The notes beneath the pieces were generated by a model. It was given only the letters and a program-made list of their open reading frames with translations, was not told the DNA's origin and searched no databases. DNA of 28,102 nt, from positions 1 through 28,102 of the forward strand of contig JAAZEK010000198.1 in NCBI GenBank assembly GCA_012512335.1. The letters are read 5' to 3'. The DNA comes from Clostridiales bacterium. Its GTDB lineage: Bacteria; Bacillota; Clostridia; Caldicoprobacterales; DTU083. Position numbers and translations under genes: made by a program. Of this stretch, positions 1 through 6,417 are shown one piece after another. The number at the start of each line of letters is the position of its first letter. Position 1 is the stretch's first letter.

Positions 1-64
1 GGAGTTAATCAGAGATAATGAAATAAAATGGAATAAAATAAAAGAATATAGAGGGAGTTTTTTA

Positions 65-664
65 ATGATAAGAGAGTTAGAATATTTTAATATTGAGGGT
101 GCAATTGGGTGGAATCAGAATTGGTTTCGTGATTTGTCAATGTATTTCGGTGGCTGTGCAGCTGTAACTGTCTGCGACCTTTGTATTTATATGGCAAGAC
201 AGAAAGGAATTAAATCATTATATCCATTTAACGCTAATTCCTTGAGTAAAGGAGATTATATTGCATTTTCTAAAATAATAAAAAAGTATCTTGGACCACG
301 ATTGAGGGGGGTTGACACCTTAGAACTCTACATTTCTGGTCTGCTGAATTATTGGCACGAAATAGGATGTGATTCACTTAATGCTGAGAGTATCTCCGGA
401 ACTGTGCCATGGACGGAATCAAAAAATCTGATTAAAAAACAGATAGACTCTGGTATGATTGTGCCTTTTCTGTTGCTGAATCACAAAAACCGCACCATGA
501 AAAATTACCAATGGCATTGGTTTAATCTGGCGGGGTATAAGGAGGACCAAGGAGAGTTTCTTGTGAAAGCAGTTACATATGGTAGCTTTCACTGGCTGAA
601 CTTACAGGAACTATGGGATACTGGTTACAATAGGAAGGGTGGGATTATTTGCATAAAGAGATGA
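65..664 (+). CDS. Hypothetical protein, C39-peptidase-like fold suspected
   Basis: A 199-residue soluble protein with no signal peptide or membrane segment. The start is supported by GGGAG about 8 bases before the ATG. I do not recognise a named family. Residues 28-40 (YFGGCAAVTVCD, Cys31) look like the nucleophile loop of papain-like C39 peptidases, and His151 in HWFNLAGY followed by a beta-rich stretch (FLVKAVTYGS) resembles the His half of that fold. The usual Asp-Pro after the His strand is not present (KAVTYG), so it could be an inactive or transferase-like relative such as the BtrH/C39_2 group. The catalytic residues are my inference from motif shape only. It stands alone: the next gene starts 317 bases downstream with its own promoter. 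Confidence 0.6.
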   Translation: MIRELEYFNIEGAIGWNQNWFRDLSMYFGGCAAVTVCDLCIYMARQKGIKSLYPFNANSLSKGDYIAFSKIIKKYLGPRLRGVDTLELYISGLLNYWHEIGCDSLNAESISGTVPWTESKNLIKKQIDSGMIVPFLLLNHKNRTMKNYQWHWFNLAGYKEDQGEFLVKAVTYGSFHWLNLQELWDTGYNRKGGIICIKR

Positions 665-981
665 AACTTCAAAACCAAGGAAACTTTACCCATTATAAGT
701 TATTTTTACCCTTTGCAGCTGTGCATACTTCTTAAGTATTTTCGAGAGCAAAAGCTGTCATGCTTATCCTTACTACAATTAATGTACTGTTATTTGGTAT
801 TATCGATACTAGAATAGTAATTATGTTCACTCCTGTAATCATATGGTACACATGGTTAAAAGTATTTTTTACTTGCTTGAAAAGGTTGACAGATAGAACA
901 ATATGAGATACATTTATATACATAAAAAATGCAAAAGATGCATAACTATACAGAGAAAATATTTTATAAGGGGAAATTAGA
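665..981. other. Intergenic region before the amino acid importer
   Basis: This 317-base stretch has no convincing gene. It holds a good sigma-A promoter at 886-914 and a 5' leader of about 60 bases. A hydrophobic open frame at about 760-905 has no ribosome binding site and overlaps the promoter, so it is not called. I see no clear terminator for the preceding gene. Confidence 0.5.
886..914 (+). promoter_or_regulatory. Sigma-A promoter of the amino acid ABC operon
   Basis: TTGACA at 886-891, a 17-base spacer and TACATT at 909-914. This is a full -35 and a five-of-six -10. Transcription would start near 921, leaving a 60-base leader before the lipoprotein gene at 982. Confidence 0.7.
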
Positions 982-1836
982 ATGAAAAAAAGTATTGCAC
1001 TCATAGTGGTAATCGCAATGTTAGCGATTAGCATGTTGGCACTAGTAGGCTGTGGTTCTGGGGAAGACTCCCAGGTAAAAGTTATTAACATCGCTCTTAC
1101 AGAAGAAGAGTATGCTTTTGGCGTAGATAAAAACCAGCCGGAGCTTCTCGAAGAGGTTAATGAATTTATAGCTGAGATCCAAGCGGACGGAACCTTTGAT
1201 GAAATTCTGGACAAATATTTTGGTGAAGGAACTCCCGTACCTGTTGAATCTGCAGAGCTTGACGCTAGCAAGGATCAGCTCGTTGTTGCTACAAATGCTG
1301 GATTTGAGCCCTTCGAATTTACAGAAGGGGACAAGTTTCTTGGAATTGACATGGAAATTGCAGCCCTTTTGGCTGAACGTCTTGGAAAAGAGCTTGTAAT
1401 CAGCAATATGGATTTTGATGCTGTTTGCCTCTCCGTTGGGCAAGGCAAAGCCGATATTGCCATGGCTGGCCTTACCATAAAAGAAGACAGGAAAGAATAT
1501 GTAAACTTCTCAGACAAATATTATGACGCAGCTCAGATGCTTATTGTTAAAGCATCAGAAAAAGCCTTTGACGATGCTAAGGTTGCAGCAGATGTAGAAG
1601 CAGTTCTTAGTGAACTGTCAAGCGATACAAAAATTGGTGTTCAAAATAGTACAACTGGCCAATTCTACCTAGAAGGTGACGAAGATTGGGGATTTGATGG
1701 CTATGACGTTCAATGTATTGGATACAAATCCGGTTCACTTGCTGTTCAAGATATGTTGAATGGAAACATAAGCTATGTTATTATTGATGAAGCTCCTGCG
1801 CAGTTTATATCTGAAGCGATAAACGAAATGAATTAA
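982..1836 (+). CDS. Polar amino acid ABC transporter substrate-binding lipoprotein (circularly permuted SBP_bac_3)
   Basis: Binds an amino acid outside the membrane and delivers it to the permease encoded just downstream. It has a lipoprotein signal (residues 1-23, lipobox LVGC with Cys24) and an SBP_bac_3 core: ATNAGFEPFEF (103-113), GIDMEIAALLAERLG (121-135), DFDAVCLSVGQGKADIAMAGL (144-164), Arg170 in the ligand-binding stretch, and a YVIIDEAPA strand near 265-273. The segment order is odd. Residues 33-83 (strand plus YAFGVDKNQPELLEEVN and FDEILDKYFGE) match what is normally the C-terminal end of this family, while the protein stops at EAINEMN, just where that block should follow. Mature length of about 260 is a single domain, so this is a permutation, not a duplication. 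AAGGGGA lies 9 bases before the ATG. Substrate unknown. Confidence 0.92.
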   Translation: MKKSIALIVVIAMLAISMLALVGCGSGEDSQVKVINIALTEEEYAFGVDKNQPELLEEVNEFIAEIQADGTFDEILDKYFGEGTPVPVESAELDASKDQLVVATNAGFEPFEFTEGDKFLGIDMEIAALLAERLGKELVISNMDFDAVCLSVGQGKADIAMAGLTIKEDRKEYVNFSDKYYDAAQMLIVKASEKAFDDAKVAADVEAVLSELSSDTKIGVQNSTTGQFYLEGDEDWGFDGYDVQCIGYKSGSLAVQDMLNGNISYVIIDEAPAQFISEAINEMN

Positions 1837-1861
1837 AGCTATCTACAGCGATGCAGAATTA

Positions 1862-1896
1862 AGCAATGCCCCGTCTCAAATGGTGGGGGCATTGCT
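1862..1896 (+). terminator. Hairpin after the binding-protein gene
   Basis: AGCAATGCCCC (1862-1872) pairs perfectly with GGGGCATTGCT (1886-1896) around a 13-base loop, 26 bases past the stop codon. There is no strong T-run after it. It may be an attenuating or mRNA-stabilising hairpin giving more binding protein than permease, as is common in such operons, instead of a full terminator. Confidence 0.6.
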
Positions 1897-1912
1897 ATCA
1901 TTCCTAGTGAAA

Positions 1913-2019
1913 GTAATGCTTGCCTGTAAAGGAAAGATCAACTGTATGTAATACTCGCCTGTAATGGGAGAGAGCTACTGAACGTAATGCTTACCTGTAA
2001 AGTAACGAGCGACTAAATA
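1913..2019 (+). repeat. Three imperfect 35-36 base tandem repeats
   Basis: Units begin at 1913, 1948 and 1984 with GTAATGCTTGCCTGTAAAGG, GTAATACTCGCCTGTAATGG and GTAATGCTTACCTGTAAAGT. Each is followed by a more diverged AGC/CTGAA-type tail. They fill the gap between the binding protein and the permease. They are non-coding in all frames that I checked. Confidence 0.65.
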
Positions 2020-2073
2020 GAATCAGTCTACTGCTGAATGGTAAAAATCTATATAAGTGTAAAGGAAATATAA

Positions 2074-2784
2074 ATGGGAAATTTTGATAGGAAAATTGCA
2101 AAGTTCTGGGAAATGTTTTATGAACATAACGGTTATACAAAAGTATTAACTGGTCTTAGGAATACCATATATATTGCTATAATCGGACTAGCTATTGGTA
2201 TAATTATTGGCACAGTCATAGCGATTATTGAAGTGTATCCGAAATATAAAAGATTGCCCAGAGTTTTGAACACGATATGCAAATTTTATGTAGGTTTATT
2301 CAGAGGGACACCTGTTGTTGTACAGCTTCTGGTAGCTTACTATGTTTTTCTACCTCTTGTTGGAATAAACCTTCCTGCACTTCAAGTCTGTATTTTGGTA
2401 TTCGGTCTAAACAGCGGAGCCTATGTATCGGAGATTATGCGAAGCGGCATCCTGTCTGTTGACCCAGGTCAAATGGAAGCAGGGAGAGCCATTGGTCTTA
2501 GCTATAATATTACAATGCTAAAGATTGTTGTTCCTCAGGCTGTTAAAAACATACTTCCCACTCTGGGAAATGAATTGATAGCATTAGTCAAAGAAACATC
2601 TGTAGTGAGCTTTGTCGGTGCAGCTGACCTATATGTTGCATTTAACTACATTGGGACAAACAGCTATGAGTTTATGGTTCCGTACCTTGCTATGGCAGTC
2701 ATCTATATCGTTCTTGTAATGACCATAGCAATGCTCATAAAAGTCATGGAAAGGAGCCTAAGAAAAAGTGATAGACATTATTGA
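2074..2784 (+). CDS. Amino acid ABC transporter permease (HisM/GlnP type)
   Basis: A 236-residue inner-membrane permease forming the channel of the importer with the flanking binding protein and ATPase. Hydrophobic segments are visible near residues 24-48, 70-95, 100-115, 180-200 and 208-230. The coupling helix contains the family's EAA-type motif, EAGRAIGLSYNITMLKIVVP (about 141-160), which docks onto the ATPase. Length is typical of the His/Glu/Gln permease family. The start is set by AAAGGAAA about 8 bases before the ATG. The 3' end overlaps the ATPase gene by 17 bases, which suggests translational coupling. A homodimeric channel is likely because only one permease gene is present. Confidence 0.95.
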   Translation: MGNFDRKIAKFWEMFYEHNGYTKVLTGLRNTIYIAIIGLAIGIIIGTVIAIIEVYPKYKRLPRVLNTICKFYVGLFRGTPVVVQLLVAYYVFLPLVGINLPALQVCILVFGLNSGAYVSEIMRSGILSVDPGQMEAGRAIGLSYNITMLKIVVPQAVKNILPTLGNELIALVKETSVVSFVGAADLYVAFNYIGTNSYEFMVPYLAMAVIYIVLVMTIAMLIKVMERSLRKSDRHY

Positions 2785-3592
2785 TTTAAGAAAGAACTTT
2801 GGCACCCTTAAAGTGCTGAAAGGTATTACAACTACCATTAATGAAGGCGAAAAAGTCGCTATCATAGGCCCTTCCGGAAGCGGAAAAAGTACATTTCTGC
2901 GTTGCCTAAATTGTATGGAGGATCCCACTAGCGGTGCTATAATATTTAACGGTGTTGATATTTCCGATATGAAGGTGGATATTAATGTTCATCGTCGTTA
3001 TATGGGAATGGTTTTTCAGCAATTTAATTTATTTAACAATAAAACTGTTATTGGCAATATCATGTTGGCACCAGTGCATATTGGTGTACACGATCTTCGC
3101 ACGAAAAAGTTCAAGAATTTCTTTGTTCGAATAAGGAACTCATTTACTAAAAACAAAAAACCTCTATACGAAATTAATACAAGCGTTGCTAAAATCAAAG
3201 AGGAAGCAAAGCAAAATGCAATGCGCTTACTGAAAAGAATTGGATTAGAAGAGAAGGCGAATGATTACCCTTCTACACTGTCAGGTGGTCAGAAACAGAG
3301 AATAGCAATCATTCGAGCACTGGCAATGAATCCAAAGGTGATGCTCTTTGACGAGCCTACATCTGCTCTTGACCCTGAAATGGTCGGCGAGGTTTTGGAT
3401 CTCATTAAGCAGCTTGTAGACGAAGGGATGACTATGGTAATCGTTACCCATGAAATGGGATTTGCGAGAGAAGTTGCAACCAGGGTAATGTTTATGGACG
3501 ATGGGAAGATTATTGAAGAAAATACGCCAGCTGAGCTTTTCTCAAATCCACAAAACCCCAGAACTAAGGAATTTTTATCTAAGGTGTTATAG
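2768..3592 (+). CDS. Amino acid ABC transporter ATP-binding protein with basic insert
   Basis: Energises the importer by ATP hydrolysis on the cytoplasmic face (GlnQ/HisP type). Visible motifs: Walker A GPSGSGKST (34-42), Q-loop QQFNLF (84-89), signature LSGGQKQR (171-178), Walker B VMLFDEP (191-197), D-loop SALD (199-202) and switch His228. It starts with GTG at 2768 inside the permease gene, with AAGGAG at 2751-2756. At 274 residues it is about 30 longer than usual. The extra length is a Lys/Arg/Phe-rich stretch at about 106-143, between the Q-loop and the signature, where family members normally have a short helix-rich linker. The frame and motifs are intact, so it should be active. Last gene of the operon. 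Confidence 0.95.
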   Translation: MIDIIDLRKNFGTLKVLKGITTTINEGEKVAIIGPSGSGKSTFLRCLNCMEDPTSGAIIFNGVDISDMKVDINVHRRYMGMVFQQFNLFNNKTVIGNIMLAPVHIGVHDLRTKKFKNFFVRIRNSFTKNKKPLYEINTSVAKIKEEAKQNAMRLLKRIGLEEKANDYPSTLSGGQKQRIAIIRALAMNPKVMLFDEPTSALDPEMVGEVLDLIKQLVDEGMTMVIVTHEMGFAREVATRVMFMDDGKIIEENTPAELFSNPQNPRTKEFLSKVL

Positions 3593-3640
3593 GAAAATTT
3601 GATGAGACATATAAATTCATAGAAAATACATTTAGTAATA

Positions 3641-3680
3641 AAGCCTAGTTTGAACACTTGCTTAGTTCAAACCTAGGCTT
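3641..3680. terminator. Bidirectional terminator between convergent genes
   Basis: AAGCCTAGTTTGAAC (3641-3655) pairs with GTTCAAACCTAGGCTT (3665-3680), with one bulged C and a 9-base loop. It lies between the ATPase gene (+) and the DUF975 gene (-), so it probably serves both. Confidence 0.65.
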
Positions 3681-3698
3681 GCATCAAATAGCTTAAGG

Positions 3699-4460
3699 CT
3701 AGTCAACATTACCAGAAAGCACATTATATAATCTTGCATGGCTTGCTTCATAGTATGGGGTTACGAAAAATGTACCTATTCCAAATAGCAACGCACCTAA
3801 TAAAAGCCATCCGATAAAGGAGAGATCTAAAACAAATATATCGAGCTTATGGTTGTTTGTAAGCTCTCTACTGATAGCTATTGCTTCCGCGGATGTAAGA
3901 TTGGGATCTTTAGTTAATAGATATGGAACCATACGATATTCATAGGACTTAATGATACCGGGAATAATAAACAATAGGGTCCATAGAAGAGTCTTAAGAG
4001 AGGTTATAAACATGCACTTGAATATTCCCCAAAATTCATTGCTATTAAAGGTAGAAAAAAGATATCTCATACTAACATCCCCTTGAAAGCCTTTTAGGAA
4101 AAACCGATTCTTTCCCACTGTAATGAGTGGACCGATAAACAAACTAAGGATTATCCACAGTAGTACGACTAATAAAAAGAAACTAGCACCTATATAATTT
4201 ATGGGGAAGGAAATCATGGAGCCTATAAAGCGCTCAATTCCTGTTAGCCCTGTATCATACACGACATTATCCTCTACATTGAAATGCTCATTAATCGAAA
4301 TTCCCGGACCCATATAACTATCGTTGCTGTTATTGTTACTACTATTGTTATTTCCGCTGCTGGTAAGTAAAGTAAAGATGAGACAAACTAAAAATGCCTT
4401 CCAGTAATGCTTCTTCAAAAACTCCTTTGCATAAGTTTTCAGTTCAGTTCGTGTCCACAT
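3699..4460 (-). CDS. DUF975 family integral membrane protein
   Basis: A 253-residue polytopic membrane protein. The start MWTRTELKTYAKEFLKKHYW is the hallmark N-terminus of DUF975, a Firmicutes family of unknown function. Four to five hydrophobic segments follow, including about residues 22-33, 90-120, 150-172 and 214-240. An in-frame ATG at 4526 would add 22 residues, but it falls on the -35 box of a good promoter, and GGGGGT precedes the ATG at 4460, so 4460 is chosen. Residues 34-48, just after the first membrane segment, are an Asn/Ser tract (SSGNNNSSNNNSNDS) not normal for the family. Single-gene unit, divergent from the radical SAM gene. No functional link to its neighbours is visible. 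Confidence 0.85.
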   Translation of the reverse strand: MWTRTELKTYAKEFLKKHYWKAFLVCLIFTLLTSSGNNNSSNNNSNDSYMGPGISINEHFNVEDNVVYDTGLTGIERFIGSMISFPINYIGASFFLLVVLLWIILSLFIGPLITVGKNRFFLKGFQGDVSMRYLFSTFNSNEFWGIFKCMFITSLKTLLWTLLFIIPGIIKSYEYRMVPYLLTKDPNLTSAEAIAISRELTNNHKLDIFVLDLSFIGWLLLGALLFGIGTFFVTPYYEASHARLYNVLSGNVD

Positions 4461-4496
4461 TTGCTGATAACCCCCATTGTTTTTTATTTCACAATA

Positions 4497-4526
4497 ATTA
4501 TACACAGATAAGAGAAAAAATAACAA
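4497..4526 (-). promoter_or_regulatory. Promoter of the DUF975 gene
   Basis: Read on the minus strand: TTGTTA (4526-4521), an 18-base spacer and a perfect TATAAT (4502-4497). Transcription would start near 4490, about 30 bases before the ATG at 4460. Confidence 0.6.
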
Positions 4527-4671
4527 TAGATTTACAATAATTCCTATGACTATGTCACGATATTATAGTACAATGGATAAATAGATTACATAACTCCTTC
4601 ACTATCTGGAAGTGATTATAAAACAGTCACCATATAGGAAGCTTGCATAAGTGCAAGGGGTTGAATAGACA

Positions 4672-4716
4672 GTAAATATGTAAATAAAATATGTAAATAT
4701 AGATTGTAAATATAGA
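4672..4716 (+). repeat. AT-rich short direct repeats
   Basis: Several copies of GTAAATAT, the last two being TGTAAATATAGA at 4692-4703 and 4705-4716, a 13-base period. Upstream of the radical SAM gene; could be a curved upstream element or a regulator site. Confidence 0.5.
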
Positions 4717-4740
4717 ATTGTATAAGGAAACTACACATAT

Positions 4741-4780
4741 TAAGGTATAATAACAAGTACTAAAGTATAATAACAAGGAG
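4741..4780 (+). repeat. 20-base tandem duplication carrying TATAAT and the RBS
   Basis: TAAGGTATAATAACAAGTAC (4741-4760) is followed directly by TAAAGTATAATAACAAGGAG (4761-4780). Each unit carries TATAAT, and the second ends in the AAGGAG that serves as ribosome binding site 10 bases before the ATG at 4791. No clear -35 box fits either TATAAT. Confidence 0.7.
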
Positions 4781-4790
4781 ACTTGTCGCC

Positions 4791-6011
4791 ATGAATCAAC
4801 CTTTTTCGTTACTCATCAAACCAACCTCAGCAGACTGCAACCTGCGTTGCACCTACTGTTTTTATTTAAAGAAAAGTGAACTGTATCCTGAAAGCAAGCA
4901 GCACCGTATATCAGATGAGGTATTGGAGAAAATGATTTCCAGCTATATGGCAACCGAACAGCCCAGCTATATTTTCGGCTGGCAAGGGGGCGAACCTACT
5001 CTTATGGGGCAGTATTTTTTTGAAAGGGTTGTCGCTCTGCAACGGAAATATGGAAAAGGGAAAACAGTTACCAATAGCCTACAAACCAATGGTACTATGT
5101 TGGATGAGCCCTTTACTAAGTTTTTAGCTAAGTATAACTTTCTGGTTGGTGTTAGTGTAGATGGACCACCCGAGGTTCATAATCAATATCGAACCCGGGC
5201 AGATGGATCGCCTACTCATGCTGATGTGCTCGAGGGCATCGAGAATCTTAGGAAAAATAAAGTTGAGTTTAATGTATTAACATTGGTAAATCAAGCAAAT
5301 GTAAGTAAGGGTAAAGAAATCTATGACTATCTTTGCAAGGAGGATATACTTTTTCACCAGTATATTCCCTGTGTAGAGTTCGATGAGGAAGGAAATCTAG
5401 CTCCATTTGCGATAACAGGGCAACAATGGGGACAGTTCCTATGTGATATATATGACGCTTGGCATATCCGCGATACCAACCGAGTATCTATTCGCACCTT
5501 TGATGGAATAATGAATCATATGGTGTATGGAAATTATGCATCTTGCCATATGGCAGGTAGTTGTTGCCAATACTTCGTAGTAGAGCACAATGGTGATATT
5601 TATCCCTGTGATTTTTATGTGGAAGAGCAAAGAAAGCTAGGTAATCTGCAACAGGACTCTTGGGCGGATCTGCAAAATTCCAGCAAGTATCTAGAGTTCG
5701 GAAATCGAAAAGCAGACTGGAATAAAGAGTGCTCCCAATGTGAGTTTTTAACTTATTGTGCAGGTGATTGTCCAAAGCATAGATCTAACAGTGAAAATGA
5801 AGATAGTCACTTAAGCTGGCTATGTGAAGGCTGGAAAATGTTTTATCAGCATTCTATACCAGGGTTACGAAAATTGGTGGAAAACGTTGTTAATCATAAC
5901 CCGAAAAAGTTTAATTCTAAACTGTTTATTGATAATAAGTTTGATCGAAACGATCTTTGCTACTGTGGGAGTACTAAGAAATATAAGAAGTGTCATGGTA
6001 TCATGAGTTGA
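4791..6011 (+). CDS. Radical SAM/SPASM protein, anaerobic sulfatase maturase-like, with SEC-C tail
   Basis: Predicted anaerobic sulfatase-maturating enzyme (anSME), the family that oxidises an active-site Cys or Ser of sulfatases to formylglycine using S-adenosylmethionine. The radical SAM cluster is CNLRCTYC (Cys16, 20, 23). GWQGGEPT (64-70) is the SAM-binding GGE region. The SPASM auxiliary-cluster cysteines are at 252, 258/259, 273, 314, 317, 323, 327 and 345. YPCDFY places Asp274 where the catalytic Asp of characterised anSMEs lies. Residues 386-402 (RNDLCYCGSTKKYKKCHG) form a SEC-C zinc motif fused to the C-terminus; total 406 residues. No sulfatase gene is in the window, so the substrate is unknown; a peptide-modifying role is an alternative. 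AAGGAG lies 10 bases before the ATG. The stop codon lies at the first bases of a large palindrome. Confidence 0.9.
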   Translation: MNQPFSLLIKPTSADCNLRCTYCFYLKKSELYPESKQHRISDEVLEKMISSYMATEQPSYIFGWQGGEPTLMGQYFFERVVALQRKYGKGKTVTNSLQTNGTMLDEPFTKFLAKYNFLVGVSVDGPPEVHNQYRTRADGSPTHADVLEGIENLRKNKVEFNVLTLVNQANVSKGKEIYDYLCKEDILFHQYIPCVEFDEEGNLAPFAITGQQWGQFLCDIYDAWHIRDTNRVSIRTFDGIMNHMVYGNYASCHMAGSCCQYFVVEHNGDIYPCDFYVEEQRKLGNLQQDSWADLQNSSKYLEFGNRKADWNKECSQCEFLTYCAGDCPKHRSNSENEDSHLSWLCEGWKMFYQHSIPGLRKLVENVVNHNPKKFNSKLFIDNKFDRNDLCYCGSTKKYKKCHGIMS

Positions 6012-6247
6012 ACGTTATTGTTCACTGCTAGATGGACATAATAAAAAATATATTCCACTCACTGTTGCGCTCACGAATCAATCTAGAGCTCATCTCAGCT
6101 GAAAATCCTACAACTTCCAAACTCACTACGTTCAAACAGTGGAAGTTGCTTAACGGATTTTCTGCTGATATTCACTAAGGTTGATAGTCGTTCTCGCAAA
6201 GGCTCGCTACATATATTTTTTATTTTGAGGCTGTGAACAATAACGTT
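6011..6247. repeat. Long nested palindromic element, copy A
   Basis: The outer arms AACGTTATTGTTCAC (6011-6025) and GTGAACAATAACGTT (6233-6247) are a perfect 15-base inverted repeat. Nested inside are AATAAAAAATATAT/ATATATTTTTTATT (6040-6053 and 6211-6224), GAAAATCC/GGATTTTC (6101-6108 and 6155-6162) and CAACTTCC/GGAAGTTG (6111-6118 and 6141-6148). The middle part, about 6042-6195, recurs in opposite orientation at 19983-20137. It begins at the stop codon of the radical SAM gene, so it may also end that transcript. It encodes no protein and looks like a MITE-like or structured-RNA repeat. Confidence 0.8.
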
Positions 6248-6270
6248 AGCTAATGAGCTAATTCAAGCCG

Positions 6271-6299
6271 TTGACGTCAAGGCTTTGAAGGGTTATAAT
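6271..6299 (+). promoter_or_regulatory. Sigma-A promoter of the LacI-family gene
   Basis: TTGACG (6271-6276), a 17-base spacer and a perfect TATAAT (6294-6299). The predicted start, near 6306, falls inside the palindromic operator at 6300-6319. The leader to the ATG at 6418 is about 110 bases. Confidence 0.8.
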
Positions 6300-6319
6300 T
6301 AATGTAAGCGCTTACATTA
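6300..6319. promoter_or_regulatory. LacI/CcpA-type operator
   Basis: TAATGTAAGCGCTTACATTA is a perfect 20-base palindrome with the central CG typical of LacI-family operators. Its core TGTAAGCGCTTACA also fits the catabolite-responsive element (cre) bound by CcpA. It directly follows the -10 box and covers the likely start site, so binding should repress. Autoregulation by the adjacent LacI-family protein, CcpA control, or both would fit. Confidence 0.8.
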
Positions 6320-6417
6320 GTGAACTAAAAATAGCGTATAAGGATCAAGATAATCTTGATGTAGATAAATATACCGAATAAAATTGATTGCAACGATGAT
6401 AGTATTGGAGTGTATGG

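Larger units (their letters stand above)
4461..4790. other. Divergent intergenic region
   Basis: 330 bases between the DUF975 gene (-) and the radical SAM gene (+). It contains the minus-strand promoter at 4497-4526, a small TTGCA-TAAG-TGCAA palindrome at 4643-4656, AT-rich direct repeats at 4672-4716 and a 20-base tandem duplication at 4741-4780. No ORF is credible. Confidence 0.5.

Noticed and set aside
739..905. Plus-strand open frame with two hydrophobic stretches (LILTTINVLLFGII, IVIMFTPVIIWYTW)
   Set aside because: There is no ribosome binding site, and its 3' part covers the promoter at 886-914. It may be the remnant of a membrane-protein gene, but I recognise no family.
982..1836. 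Binding-protein gene as a frameshifted or truncated pseudogene
   Set aside because: All segments of one SBP domain are present once, in an uninterrupted frame with signal peptide and RBS; only their order is changed.
1913..2019. CRISPR array
   Set aside because: The units are contiguous imperfect tandem repeats without spacers of constant length, and there are no cas genes.
6245..6290. TGACGTCA as a separate regulatory palindrome at 6272-6279
   Set aside because: It overlaps the -35 box of a clear promoter and is only 8 bases, easily due to chance.
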